From contig JAZNXH010000094.1 of NCBI GenBank assembly GCA_045593785.1, positions 1 to 45,647 on the forward strand: 45,647 bases of DNA, given 5' to 3'. The translations under genes and the position numbers were made by a program. Of this stretch, positions 23,456 to 30,823 are shown piece by piece (within the stretch, counting starts at the first letter, position 1; every line of letters begins with the position of its first letter). Source of the stretch: SZUA-448 sp045593785 (GTDB taxonomy: Bacteria; Bacillota; Clostridia; Lachnospirales; Lachnospiraceae). The notes below the pieces were generated by a model that did no database searches, was not told the DNA's origin, and worked only from the letters and a program-made list of their open reading frames with translations.

Positions 23456-25249
23456 ATGATAGACACAAAATGGATTGACGAAATACTATCAGAGGACACC
23501 AAAAGTACACCCCCTAGTGAAGAAAAAGTAACCCCGAAGATCACTCCGGTGGAGAAAAAGGCGGGGAAAAAGAGGGGCAGGCCGAAGGTGAAAGTTACCC
23601 TGGAACCAGGAAAAGATGATGTGGAAGATGTAGGTCTGGGGGAAGAAGAGCTGCTGGAAGCAGAGATAGGGAAAGCGCAAGCTGACTATGAAGATTACCT
23701 TAATAGCTTGCCGATTACCCACCCCGAATTGAAGTTCCCACATTCATTTATGCATACCGGGTACTTGCCGTGTAGAATCGTTCGGGGGAAAGGTACAGAA
23801 GAACCCGATGTGGACATGGTGGCAAGGGAGATAAGGGAAAATGCGTATACAGAGGGGAAGAATGGGAACATGATATTGAACCAGGTACGGTTCTGCCGTA
23901 TCTGGAAAGCTCGGTTCAACTACGTGTATGCAGGGTACATTCTCACACCGGAAGGGCAGATTGATCCGGATAAGTTTCGGGCAGAGATCACCAAGATGCT
24001 GTTTAATATTGACCTGGAAACGAAGAACGTGGATTCGATAGCGCAGCATATATATAATACCTATATATCAGCGTACCAGGTGGATGCGTATAACGAAACA
24101 CGGAAGATTCCGTTTAGGAATGGTGACTTGTATCTGGATAAGGATAACAAGGGGTTCACATTCTATGAGGGGCAAAAGTCTGCCGTGCCGTATCGGTTTG
24201 ATTATGATTTCGTGAACGTGCCGAACTGTAGGGAACCGGAGTTCCCGAACTTCAAGATGTGGCGGGACGAGTTGTTTGATGAGGAAGATGTGTGGACGCT
24301 AAAGCAGATGCTGGGGTATCTTCTGCTGCCGTCCAACGAAGCGCAGGAAGCGTTCTTTATCATTGGTAAGGCGGGATCCGGTAAGTCTATTCTCACGGAT
24401 TGCGTGATTCCGGAAATGCTCGGCAAGGCGAAGATGCCGATTTCAATCAATCAGTTCTTCAATGATAAGTTCCAGATTGGAACATCGGAAGGAAAGCTCT
24501 GCATGATAGATGACGATATTGGAGAAGCGCATCTGTCGCAGGACAACTCCGGACGGTTCAAGAACTTTGTTACGGCCCAGACGATCAAGATAGAGCATAA
24601 GTATTGTAACCCCACGTCCATCAACAATAGTGCCAGGATCGTGTGTGCGGGAAACCACATGATAAACTCGGACGATAAGACGGACGGATTTACACGAAGG
24701 TTGCATCCGATTTATGTAAAGTCGAGGACGATCGAGAAAGTCGATACCAGACTTCCGCAGAAGATTCGAAGAGAAATAGAGAGCATAGTCTTGTGGGCTT
24801 TGGAAGGGCTTCTGGAAGTGGTAAACTCTGACGGCAAGCCGTATTGGTCGGATCGGTCGGTTCAACAGTTCTCGTACTATTCAGAGGGCCAGAAGTGGGA
24901 AGAACAGTTCATTTCGGATATGTTCGAGTACAAGGAAGGATATGTAACGTACTCCCAGGATATAAACGATGCGTTGACGGAATGGCTCAAGAACAACGCA
25001 GACGTGGCAGGGGAAGGTACTTTGTACCAGAAGTATCATGCCGTGTCCAGATGGCTCAAAGACGAGGGTGCCGGAAAGTATTCATTCACCTACAAGCGTG
25101 GTATCAAGCGTGGTGATAAGTATAACGCTCGTGGGTATGTGAACATGGCCTTGAAGCAGCCGATAAGTGAACCGAAGATGTTCACGGACGAACATGGACG
25201 GATCAAGCTCCGGATTGGAAAGAGAAGATCGGAGAAGGACGATAGTTGA
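23456..25249 (+). CDS. SF3 replicative helicase (P4-type primase/helicase C-terminal part)
   Basis: A 597-residue replication protein. The helicase lies in the middle: Walker A GKAGSGKS (304-311), Walker B KLCMIDDDIG (347-356), motif C ARIVCAGNHM (393-402) and FTRRLHP (412-418) as arginine finger. The C-terminal 130 residues look like a winged helix. The N-terminus has KKRGRPK (37-43), an AT-hook-like patch suited to an AT-rich origin. I do not see archaeo-eukaryotic primase motifs before residue 200, so priming may come from another protein. GGAG lies seven bases before the ATG; the leader has the CATCAATCAC motif shared by other early genes. Confidence 0.88.
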   Translation: MIDTKWIDEILSEDTKSTPPSEEKVTPKITPVEKKAGKKRGRPKVKVTLEPGKDDVEDVGLGEEELLEAEIGKAQADYEDYLNSLPITHPELKFPHSFMHTGYLPCRIVRGKGTEEPDVDMVAREIRENAYTEGKNGNMILNQVRFCRIWKARFNYVYAGYILTPEGQIDPDKFRAEITKMLFNIDLETKNVDSIAQHIYNTYISAYQVDAYNETRKIPFRNGDLYLDKDNKGFTFYEGQKSAVPYRFDYDFVNVPNCREPEFPNFKMWRDELFDEEDVWTLKQMLGYLLLPSNEAQEAFFIIGKAGSGKSILTDCVIPEMLGKAKMPISINQFFNDKFQIGTSEGKLCMIDDDIGEAHLSQDNSGRFKNFVTAQTIKIEHKYCNPTSINNSARIVCAGNHMINSDDKTDGFTRRLHPIYVKSRTIEKVDTRLPQKIRREIESIVLWALEGLLEVVNSDGKPYWSDRSVQQFSYYSEGQKWEEQFISDMFEYKEGYVTYSQDINDALTEWLKNNADVAGEGTLYQKYHAVSRWLKDEGAGKYSFTYKRGIKRGDKYNARGYVNMALKQPISEPKMFTDEHGRIKLRIGKRRSEKDDS

Positions 25250-25359
25250 TAAGTTCCTCGGTATCTGGTAATATGATGGTGTGTCAAGTAATGTTTTATT
25301 AGACTCCTTTTCGGGATCGGTGGGGTAGGTAGTGAGAAGCCTGCCCCATCTTTCTTTTT
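25246..25359 (+). ncRNA. Putative small RNA unit 1 (promoter plus terminator)
   Basis: Promoter TTGATA (25246-25251, over the helicase stop codon), 17-base spacer, TATG-preceded TAATAT (25269-25274). Terminator hairpin TGGGGTAGG/CCTGCCCCA (25321-25348, one G-U pair) then TCTTTCTTTTT. The predicted RNA runs about 25281-25359, roughly 79 bases, with no coding potential. Confidence 0.55.
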
Positions 25360-25364
25360 GTGGG

Positions 25365-25480
25365 TTGAAAAATGGGAGCGGGTGGTGTAATATATGTATA
25401 CCGTTTTTCCACGTATTGATACTAGGATGTGGAATCCCATCCCGAATCCGCAGTATGTGTGTGCTGCGGATTTTCTTTTT
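25365..25480 (+). ncRNA. Putative small RNA unit 2 (promoter plus terminator)
   Basis: Promoter TTGAAA (25365-25370), 17-base spacer, TAATAT (25388-25393). Terminator AATCCGCA/TGCGGATT (25445-25472) then TTCTTTTT. Predicted RNA about 25400-25480, 80 bases. No ribosome binding site with a following frame. Confidence 0.55.
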
Positions 25481-25482
25481 GT

Positions 25483-25568
25483 GGTATAATGCAAGTGTGA
25501 TATAGAAGTACCTCTTTAAATTTCTATTTTCTCGCCACCGATCGCTGCAAAGGTCGGTGGCATTTTTA
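25483..25568 (+). ncRNA. Putative small RNA unit 3 (extended -10 promoter plus terminator)
   Basis: TATAAT at 25485-25490 preceded by TGG, an extended -10, with no good -35. Terminator GCCACCGA/TCGGTGGC (25534-25561) followed by ATTTTTA. Predicted RNA about 25497-25568, 70 bases. Weakest of the three promoters; strong terminator. Confidence 0.5.
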
Positions 25569-25573
25569 TGCAA

Positions 25574-25616
25574 AGAAAAAGGGCGATCATTTCGCTGTTC
25601 GCAATCTGTCGCCCTT
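25574..25616 (-). terminator. Minus-strand terminator, inner
   Basis: AAGGGCGA and TCGCCCTT (25579-25616) form a hairpin; read on the minus strand it is followed by TTTTCTTTG. Backs up the outer terminator where minus transcription meets the plus-strand units. Confidence 0.65.
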
Positions 25617-25664
25617 GAAAGGGATAACCCTTATCTCTCATCAAGGATATTCTACCACAGAATA

Positions 25665-25699
25665 AGAAAACCGTCTACGTTGGGGAGCAACATAGACGG
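25665..25699 (-). terminator. Minus-strand terminator of the small-gene operon
   Basis: CCGTCTACGTTG and CAACATAGACGG pair with one mismatch around a five-base loop (25671-25699). On the minus strand TTTTCTTATT follows. Ends the operon that begins at 31.8 kb. Confidence 0.8.
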
Positions 25700-25741
25700 C
25701 TATTTAGTGCGTCTTTTGAGTGGGAAACTCTTCAAGCAACT

Positions 25742-26419
25742 TTATTGTATCACCTTACCGTTCTTTCGTCTAGTGGGTTTCACACGCACCGATCCATCAC
25801 GAGTTTCGTATCTGTATCTGTACCTGGAAAGGGCGCACTCTACGCAGAGCTTGTAATTCTTATGTTTCTCCATAGTGCAGGTCATATTTGACCTGGACGT
25901 TGGGATATAGCAATCAGCATTGGAAATCTTGAAATGCGCGATCCTTATCTTATTCACGGCACGTTTGCCAAGCATCTTCTGGAACTTCGTGTCACCTTTG
26001 ATAGCGTCATACTTCTTATCTTCCGTATCGAACCTGGTAGGATCATACGAAGGGAGAATCCAGGCCTTGTGATAGTAGACCATCTTATCTCCGGGAATGA
26101 GTTCGTGGGCCATTCTCGAAACGGCTGATGTTACCGCTTTGGTGCAGCGCACACCGTACTTATACTCAAACTCGGTGTTATAGATCACGTATACGAAACC
26201 GGACGGAGTGTCATCTTCTATGTTCGAGAAGTATTCTGTCGGGATCACGGCGATCGGATTTGTTTTCTCGATGTGTTCCATAAGCCCGATAGTCTGTACA
26301 GGGCTGGATTTTACTTTGTAGATGATAACGTATCCCAACTGGTAGTTTTGCGGATTGGTGTCCGGTGGTGCATCGTAGATACGGAAATCGGCTTTAGGTA
26401 TAAGACTTTCTTCCGACAT
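25742..26419 (-). CDS. Unknown 225-residue protein with Cys-containing basic tail
   Basis: The last gene of the small-gene operon. Alpha-beta protein with an N-terminal domain (QNYQLGYVIIYKVK, AVIPTEYFSNIEDD) and a C-terminal basic segment with CTMEKHKNYKLCVEC and RYRYRYETRDGS. The Cys spacing suggests a zinc site, the basic tail nucleic-acid binding. Not recognised. Starts at ATG within the end of the zinc-ribbon gene before it. Confidence 0.62.
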   Translation of the reverse strand: MSEESLIPKADFRIYDAPPDTNPQNYQLGYVIIYKVKSSPVQTIGLMEHIEKTNPIAVIPTEYFSNIEDDTPSGFVYVIYNTEFEYKYGVRCTKAVTSAVSRMAHELIPGDKMVYYHKAWILPSYDPTRFDTEDKKYDAIKGDTKFQKMLGKRAVNKIRIAHFKISNADCYIPTSRSNMTCTMEKHKNYKLCVECALSRYRYRYETRDGSVRVKPTRRKNGKVIQ

Positions 26420-26570
26420 ACTGGTTCACTTCCTTTTTGCGATCCCATTGTAGGAGCTGGGAGCAGCGATAGCATCTGAATGTGTCCACCCCATTATCTT
26501 TGACGGAGATACCGCATCTGGGGCAGGTGGGTGTCCTGGCATAGAAGTAAGGCGCAAGGGCAAGTTCCAT
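26394..26570 (-). CDS. 58-residue zinc-ribbon protein
   Basis: Begins MELALAPYFYARTPTCPRCG and continues to CYRCSQLL: two CxxC pairs 14 residues apart, a rubredoxin-like zinc knuckle. AAGGTG lies seven bases before the ATG. Overlaps the next gene by 26 bases. Confidence 0.62.
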   Translation of the reverse strand: MELALAPYFYARTPTCPRCGISVKDNGVDTFRCYRCSQLLQWDRKKEVNQYVGRKSYT

Positions 26571-26587
26571 TGTTGTTCACCTTCTTT

Positions 26588-26761
26588 CTAAATCTGATAC
26601 GTTTCCTTGATTGTGTTCAAAATAAAATCTCTAGTCCCATTAGTTCCTTTATTGATCCTCAGTTCCGAATATTCAGAAGAAAAATAGACTTCTTCCAACA
26701 GGTTCAATATTTCACGAGCAGACGCTATTTTACCCAGTTCATAATCAGTTTTGACGTTCAC
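26588..26761 (-). CDS. Unknown small protein
   Basis: A 57-residue helical protein beginning at GTG 26761 (AAGGTG six bases upstream); a GTG three codons earlier is an alternative. It reads VNVKTDYELGKIASAREILN and is acidic. Overlaps the preceding gene. Not recognised. Confidence 0.5.
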   Translation of the reverse strand: MNVKTDYELGKIASAREILNLLEEVYFSSEYSELRINKGTNGTRDFILNTIKETYQI

Positions 26762-27020
26762 TCTCTTCACCTTCTTTCTTTCTCATATCCGCTCCACAGT
26801 TCGGGCAGAAGTTGTAGTGATTCTCTTTCGGTGTTCCCTCTAATGTGATAAATGCATCCTCGCAGACAGAACATTCATAATAAGGGTCGCCGTAGTTATC
26901 GCTTTGTTCGATCCACTTTCCGTGCGTGGGTTCTTTCAAGTTTCGGTCAATCTTCTGGTATTGTGCTTCTGTCATTCGCCCTTCTTCATATAGATGTTTC
27001 AGAATCGTTCTGGCACTCAT
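26745..27020 (-). CDS. Zinc-ribbon protein (HGKW/CPNCGADM type)
   Basis: A 91-residue protein: helical N-terminus, then HGKWIEQ, CSVCEDA and FCPNCGADMRKK. This layout (short HG-W segment, CxxC, CPNCGAxM) recurs in at least four genes of the operon and is frequent in gut phages. Its function is unknown; zinc binding is clear. Starts with the shared GGTGAAGCGGA-ATG junction. Confidence 0.68.
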   Translation of the reverse strand: MSARTILKHLYEEGRMTEAQYQKIDRNLKEPTHGKWIEQSDNYGDPYYECSVCEDAFITLEGTPKENHYNFCPNCGADMRKKEGEESERQN

Positions 27021-27026
27021 TCCGCT

Positions 27027-27243
27027 TCACCTCTCTCTCCACTCAACTGCCAAAATCTCTTTTATTATTGGTCTTTTGCTCCAATCAAAGAACGTTCCGC
27101 ACTCGTCACATGCTGTTTCTTTTTCTCGTATTCTCTTGCCACATTTCGGGCAAAAAAATACGATAATTCTTTGCGGATCTCTTCCGTCCATACCATAGTC
27201 CCATTTCGCTTCGGCTTTAGGTAATATTTTTTTTCATACTCAT
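27027..27243 (-). CDS. Zinc-ribbon protein interrupted by an A8 run (slippage or pseudogene)
   Basis: The start ATGAGTATG with the strong junction binding site is followed by eight A, after which the frame stops at once. Removing one A opens a 71-residue frame: KKILPKAEAKWDYG, CPKCGKRI, CDECGTFFDW, a zinc ribbon, ending in a TGA 14 bases before the next start. So the zinc ribbon is intact but in the +1 frame. Options are transcriptional slippage on A8, a decayed gene, or a sequencing error. Another open frame over the same bases (27352-27065) has no site of its own and is judged a shadow. Confidence 0.6.
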
Positions 27244-27500
27244 TCCGCTTCACCTTCTTCTCCACATTTCCATACAAAGCCAGATGCTTTCGCCATTTCA
27301 CATGTAATATAGCCACTAAATAGAATTTGTTGTTTTTCATCAAGAAGTCCATGACCTACGCATTGTCCGTTCTTAAAAACCATCACATCTTTAAGGTGAT
27401 AATTACGTTCGCCCATTTCTTCATATCTTTCGGGTGGCGCACACATATCACGCTCTTTTTCATCAATAAATTCTTCTGCAAATCTGTCATATAGTTTCAT
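27240..27500 (-). CDS. Unknown small protein
   Basis: An 86-residue protein beginning MKLYDRFAEEFIDEKERD, with a central beta segment (DVMVFKNGQCVGHGLLD). Ends GEEGEAE because the stop region doubles as the ribosome binding site of the next gene. Not recognised. Confidence 0.6.
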   Translation of the reverse strand: MKLYDRFAEEFIDEKERDMCAPPERYEEMGERNYHLKDVMVFKNGQCVGHGLLDEKQQILFSGYITCEMAKASGFVWKCGEEGEAE

Positions 27501-27967
27501 TCTGCTTCACCTTCTTTCTTGTACGGCTTCGGTAACGGCATCCAGGCAACTACTTCGTCATAATCCCATTCGCTGCACTTTTTCAAAAAATAACTAATTA
27601 CTACCGTATTTCTATCTCTGTTACCTATCGTCACAAGATAAGTTCCACTTTCTTCCGGCAACCGTTCGGAGCAGGGGATCCACTCTCTTTGCAATCTATT
27701 CGATTCTATCGTTGGTTTCACTCCATCAAGATAGAGTTTTGCCATTTCACAGATGATGTGAATGGTTGCATCTTTCGCCATCATCTTTGCCACCCGGTCA
27801 ATGTCATCTTGAACCGTTTTTGCCATATTAGGTTCAACGATCCTTGTTGCATCATAGGCAAAATGAACAGGATGCTCCAACTGTAATCTGTCTATCGCTT
27901 TTCTGATTTCGTCCTTGTCTATGTTGTCGCTCATTCTGATTTCGTTCTCGTCTATGTTATCAATCAT
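27497..27967 (-). CDS. DUF551-domain protein
   Basis: A 156-residue protein from ATG 27967 (GGGGGTG upstream). Residues about 92-150 match DUF551: WIPCSERLPEESGTYLVTI, then EVVAWMPLPKPY. The N-terminus holds a near repeat, DNIDENEIR and DNIDKDEIR, followed by a helical region. DUF551 proteins are common in phages of gut bacteria; no activity is known. Ends KKEGEAE at the shared junction. Confidence 0.72.
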   Translation of the reverse strand: MIDNIDENEIRMSDNIDKDEIRKAIDRLQLEHPVHFAYDATRIVEPNMAKTVQDDIDRVAKMMAKDATIHIICEMAKLYLDGVKPTIESNRLQREWIPCSERLPEESGTYLVTIGNRDRNTVVISYFLKKCSEWDYDEVVAWMPLPKPYKKEGEAE

Positions 27968-27972
27968 AACGT

Positions 27973-28056
27973 TCACACCCCCAACCACACGATCAGAATA
28001 ATCAGCAGAAACACCATGATCCCTGCCACTATGTATCTAACCTTGATGTTCTCCAT
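27973..28056 (-). CDS. 27-residue single-pass membrane peptide
   Basis: Reads MENIKVRYIVAGIMVFLLII and then LIVWLGV: basic N-terminus and one hydrophobic helix. GGGGGTGATCCGG precedes the ATG; it overlaps the end of the preceding gene by 20 bases and its own stop lies just before the next start. Confidence 0.5.
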   Translation of the reverse strand: MENIKVRYIVAGIMVFLLIILIVWLGV

Positions 28057-28276
28057 CCGGATCACCCCCTAAACTATATGCAGCCATCCCGAAATCAGCA
28101 AAAGCTTCTTCTATCATCTTCCCAGAAACAGTTATTGGTATCGTTATCGGTGCCGGGTGGAAATCAACTTCTCCCTCGTCCCAACCTACACGAGTACCGC
28201 AATACTGGCAGACACTACTTTGAAGTGAAGCATTACAGTTCGGACAGTTTGTCTGCCTTTCAACGGCATACTTCAT
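28037..28276 (-). CDS. Zinc-ribbon protein with acidic tail
   Basis: A 79-residue protein: CPNCNASL and CQYCGTRVG near the N-terminus form a compact ribbon, followed by a Pro/Ile-rich strand region (PAPITIPITV) and a Gly/Asp-rich end. ATGA overlap with the upstream gene. Function unknown. Confidence 0.6.
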   Translation of the reverse strand: MKYAVERQTNCPNCNASLQSSVCQYCGTRVGWDEGEVDFHPAPITIPITVSGKMIEEAFADFGMAAYSLGGDPDGEHQG

Positions 28277-28437
28277 TCCTTCTCACCTTCTCTCAATTCT
28301 AGTGCATTAAGGCAAATAGCAAGATTTTCGCAGCAAAGCGTATTATTTTTGGATTCAGTAATCTTGAAATTTTGACACCGTACGCAGTTTTCGTCTACTA
28401 CCAATACGGCAAAGTTTTCATACATAGGCTCTTTCAT
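28273..28437 (-). CDS. 54-residue Cys-rich protein
   Basis: Begins MKEPMYENFAVLVVDENCVR; Cys at residues 18, 21, 35, 36 and 42 could bind a metal. GGTGGTGAATCGGA precedes the ATG and it ends GEKE at the next junction with an ATGA overlap. Not recognised. Confidence 0.55.
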   Translation of the reverse strand: MKEPMYENFAVLVVDENCVRCQNFKITESKNNTLCCENLAICLNALELREGEKE

Positions 28438-28781
28438 TCCGATTCACCACCTTCTTTAACACGCTTTAACACGCTTACTCTGCCAATAAGAACCATCTTT
28501 TGCTGTGCGTGATCTTCTACCTTCTCGATAGTTATTGCTCCTTTTTGATACAAACTCGCTCCAATATGTTGAACAACTTCTTGCGTCACTCTGTCGAGAA
28601 TCTTCTCACCAAACTGTTTGACCACATCGTTCGTAACGCTTGAAGTAGCGAACCCGATGATCTCTTCGGCAACTGTCGGTGCAAGGTCGATAATTTCTTC
28701 GGGGTCACATACAAGATACCCTTTATAATTTGTATGCTCTCGCATAGCTTCTTTCAATTCATCTGCATCAATCAATCTCAT
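28434..28781 (-). CDS. MRLIDADELK-type phage protein
   Basis: A 115-residue helical protein opening with MRLIDADELKEAMREH and IIDLAPTV, a pattern shared with the terminase-side zinc-ribbon genes but here without the zinc ribbon. Instead there is a long helix (VVKQFGEKILDRVTQEVVQHI). Function unknown. Start has AAAAAGGGG upstream. Confidence 0.6.
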   Translation of the reverse strand: MRLIDADELKEAMREHTNYKGYLVCDPEEIIDLAPTVAEEIIGFATSSVTNDVVKQFGEKILDRVTQEVVQHIGASLYQKGAITIEKVEDHAQQKMVLIGRVSVLKRVKEGGESE

Positions 28782-29032
28782 GTGAAAAAATTCATCCCCT
28801 TTTTATAACCATCAACAAAAGCTTTTCCTTCTAGCTCTCTTCTGTTCCATGCTCTCTTAACACCAGTAACACTATACCTCTTGATATTTGCGTTACATCG
28901 GTTACATTCTATCGTGTATATGCAATCTTTGAAGTTCATAAAATCAACACATTCTTCAAACAAGGACATATTATTCCCACCACAGAAAGGGCAAGATTTT
29001 AGCGGTTTACCTGTTATCGGTATCTTCAACAT
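28778..29032 (-). CDS. Lar-like restriction alleviation protein
   Basis: An 84-residue protein with LKSCPFCGGNN near residue 11, ECNRCNA near residue 43, and the closing VKRAWNRRE. This order is that of the Lar_restr_allev family, small zinc proteins named after Lar of the Rac prophage, which eases type I restriction by boosting modification. Family membership is likely; the activity is not shown in most members. Confidence 0.72.
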   Translation of the reverse strand: MLKIPITGKPLKSCPFCGGNNMSLFEECVDFMNFKDCIYTIECNRCNANIKRYSVTGVKRAWNRRELEGKAFVDGYKKGMNFFT

Positions 29033-29343
29033 TACGCTTCACCTTCTTTCCACCAATCACCTTCCTTCTTCGCCTGGGCCTCGAGCTTTTCGATGTAGTC
29101 CACCATAGCTTCCTTCGCTACCAACTTCTCTGCGCTCGTCCGGAGAAACGGCATATCGTGTGAGTTGATCGTACCAAGCACGATGCCGGAGTAGTACAGT
29201 TTGTCTTGAAGCGTGAGTTTGTCGGAGAAGAACTTCTTTCTCTCCATAGCTTCTTTAACCATGTTCGGATCAATGACCCCATCATAGATGAGCTTCATAG
29301 TTACGCTGATCGCATCGTCCAGAGAAATATATTCATTCGCCAT
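29032..29343 (-). CDS. Unknown helical protein
   Basis: A 103-residue protein beginning MANEYISLDDAISVTMKLIY. All helical and charged, with a Lys/Glu-rich second half (EKLEAQAKKEG) that could be a coiled coil. Ends KEGEA at the shared junction. Not recognised. Confidence 0.58.
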   Translation of the reverse strand: MANEYISLDDAISVTMKLIYDGVIDPNMVKEAMERKKFFSDKLTLQDKLYYSGIVLGTINSHDMPFLRTSAEKLVAKEAMVDYIEKLEAQAKKEGDWWKEGEA

Positions 29344-29560
29344 ATAACATACCTGCCTTTTCTGTTCGCTCTCTTACTCCGTTGATAAACTCTTCTTTTG
29401 TTCCATGATACTGAAACTCTTGTCCATCTACTGTTTTGATCGTACACACTCTTGTATATTCTTCCTTGCTAACCGGGAATATATCTTCTGTAACGGACAC
29501 AACATAGTTCAAATTGACAAGTCTGTTTCCTACACGGAAAAAGATTGTTGGATTATTCAT
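29333..29560 (-). CDS. Unknown small beta-rich protein
   Basis: A 75-residue protein from ATG 29560 with GGTGAAACAA upstream, starting MNNPTIFFRVGNRLVNLNYV. The sequence alternates strands and ends in a helix (KEEFINGVRERTEK), resembling small PH-like or SH3-like phage proteins. Not recognised. Confidence 0.58.
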   Translation of the reverse strand: MNNPTIFFRVGNRLVNLNYVVSVTEDIFPVSKEEYTRVCTIKTVDGQEFQYHGTKEEFINGVRERTEKAGMLYGE

Positions 29561-29708
29561 TTGTTTCACCTTCTTTCATAACACACTTTTCTGTGTACTT
29601 TGATACCAAAAAAGTAATCACCTTCATAGCCTTAACGTAATCGTCATAATCAGCAGGAGCAACCTTCACTTTGCTATATAAGAATCCTAATGCTTCGTAT
29701 TCGTTCAC
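29553..29708 (-). CDS. 51-residue helical protein
   Basis: GTG start overlapping the upstream stop as GTGA, with GGTGGCGAGAA before it. It reads MNEYEALGFLYSKVKVAPAD and ends MKEGETNE at the next junction, overlapping the next gene by eight bases. Not recognised, but its coupling to both neighbours supports it. Confidence 0.5.
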   Translation of the reverse strand: MNEYEALGFLYSKVKVAPADYDDYVKAMKVITFLVSKYTEKCVMKEGETNE

Positions 29709-30010
29709 TTCTCGCCACCGTCTTTCTTTCTCATATCTGCCCCGCAGTTCGGGCAGAAGTTATCATCATAAAGTCCTAACATATTTTGTTCTGAATGACA
29801 TACAGAACATTCCTGTGTCGATTCAGCAGGGTATAAATCGTCAGTATGGAATATCCACTCTCCGTGTGGACGATCTTTGTAAGGTTCGCCATGGTATATA
29901 GCACAGCACACTATTCCCTTGTCCTCGTCTCTCAACGCTAAAACTCCATGTCCGTAGTCGCTTCTAATATGAGCATTTGTCTTTTCCGGGATTTCGATTA
30001 CAAGTTTCAT
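29705..30010 (-). CDS. Zinc-ribbon protein (IPEKTNAHIR / CPNCGADM type)
   Basis: A 101-residue protein. N-terminal strand-helix (KLVIEIPEKTNAHIRSDYG), a middle with RPHGEWIF, then CSVCHSEQ and FCPNCGADMRKK. It belongs to the same recurrent layout as the gene at 26745-27020. Starts with GGTGAGAAGGG-ATG. Confidence 0.64.
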   Translation of the reverse strand: MKLVIEIPEKTNAHIRSDYGHGVLALRDEDKGIVCCAIYHGEPYKDRPHGEWIFHTDDLYPAESTQECSVCHSEQNMLGLYDDNFCPNCGADMRKKDGGEK

Positions 30011-30354
30011 CCCTTCTCACCTGCCTTTCTGTTATCGCTTCCGCAATTCGGGCAGAAATGCCAGTTAAACCACCCATACGCATTACAATTTGAACATTTA
30101 TACTCCTCAAACCACGCTTCGTATGGAGAGCGTAGTTTCCACTCTCCGTGCGGTCGTGCTACAACCGGGCAATGTCTATGTCGATGTGTCGCAGGTGTGA
30201 CAGGAGTGCCGTCTATAAGATTATCTGAAATGTCATATCCCACAGAACCAACAAACGGACAATAATTCTCTGATCCTTCACATTGGTCACAATGGACTAG
30301 AAACTGACATGAAGCGCAAGACTTTGGCAATTCTTCATCAATATAGATTTTCAT
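30007..30354 (-). CDS. Double zinc-site protein
   Basis: A 115-residue protein with two Cys groups. N-terminal CASCQFLVHCDQCEGSENYC, then ARPHGEWK, then CSNCNAYG and FCPNCGSDNRK. The second half is the recurrent HGEW-zinc-ribbon module, here fused to an extra Cys cluster. ATGA overlaps on both sides. Confidence 0.64.
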   Translation of the reverse strand: MKIYIDEELPKSCASCQFLVHCDQCEGSENYCPFVGSVGYDISDNLIDGTPVTPATHRHRHCPVVARPHGEWKLRSPYEAWFEEYKCSNCNAYGWFNWHFCPNCGSDNRKAGEKG

Positions 30355-30788
30355 TCCGCTTCACCCTTTCTTACATCTGCACCACAGTTACAACAAAAAT
30401 TCCCAAATACCGATGTTTGGCCACATTCAGAGCAACTAGTGTTTCCATCTTCGTCTATAATTATTTTTCCGTGTGGTCGTTTTTCGTATCGAACAATCAT
30501 GTTCAGATGTGTGTATTCAATGTCGATAAAATCCAGCGTTTCTTCAAAGATGCAATCGAATTTCACCCCTGCTTTGCTTCTCATTTTCTCTTCACCTTCC
30601 TTTTGCTTGTCTTTGGCGATGGCATTATCAAGCGTTCTAACCACCATACATTCCAGAGCGATTTCAAGAGATTCCAGAAATGTGCATTTCACATTTGTAT
30701 TGGCGCACAAATATGCCAGATCACAATACTTGCATTCGGTACGAAGCCTGTTCTCCAGAAATCCAATCGCCTCTCTCAACGTAGTCAT
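30351..30788 (-). CDS. Composite zinc protein, in-frame fusion of two operon genes
   Basis: A 145-residue frame. The first 68 residues (MTTLREAIGFLENRL, CKYCDLAYLC) end in QKEGEEK, exactly the tail other genes here have at a junction. A second ATG follows at 30584 with AAGGTGAAGAGAA before it and starts a 78-residue HGK-zinc-ribbon protein (CSECGQ, CCNCGADVRK). No stop separates them. Both a fused protein and a separate C-terminal protein from the inner start are likely. The outer start could also be 30794. Confidence 0.6.
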   Translation of the reverse strand: MTTLREAIGFLENRLRTECKYCDLAYLCANTNVKCTFLESLEIALECMVVRTLDNAIAKDKQKEGEEKMRSKAGVKFDCIFEETLDFIDIEYTHLNMIVRYEKRPHGKIIIDEDGNTSCSECGQTSVFGNFCCNCGADVRKGEAE

Positions 30789-30823
30789 TCCCATCATTCC
30801 CCTTTCCGTTATCAAGCACCGTC

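Noticed and set aside
25618..25631. AAGGG-ATAA-CCCTT hairpin
   Set aside because: Only five base pairs and no U tract; adjacent hairpins explain termination.
27065..27352. 95-codon minus frame over the zinc-ribbon gene at 27.0-27.2 kb
   Set aside because: Starts inside the neighbouring gene without a ribosome binding site; the zinc-ribbon reading in another frame is far better, given one base less in the A8 run.
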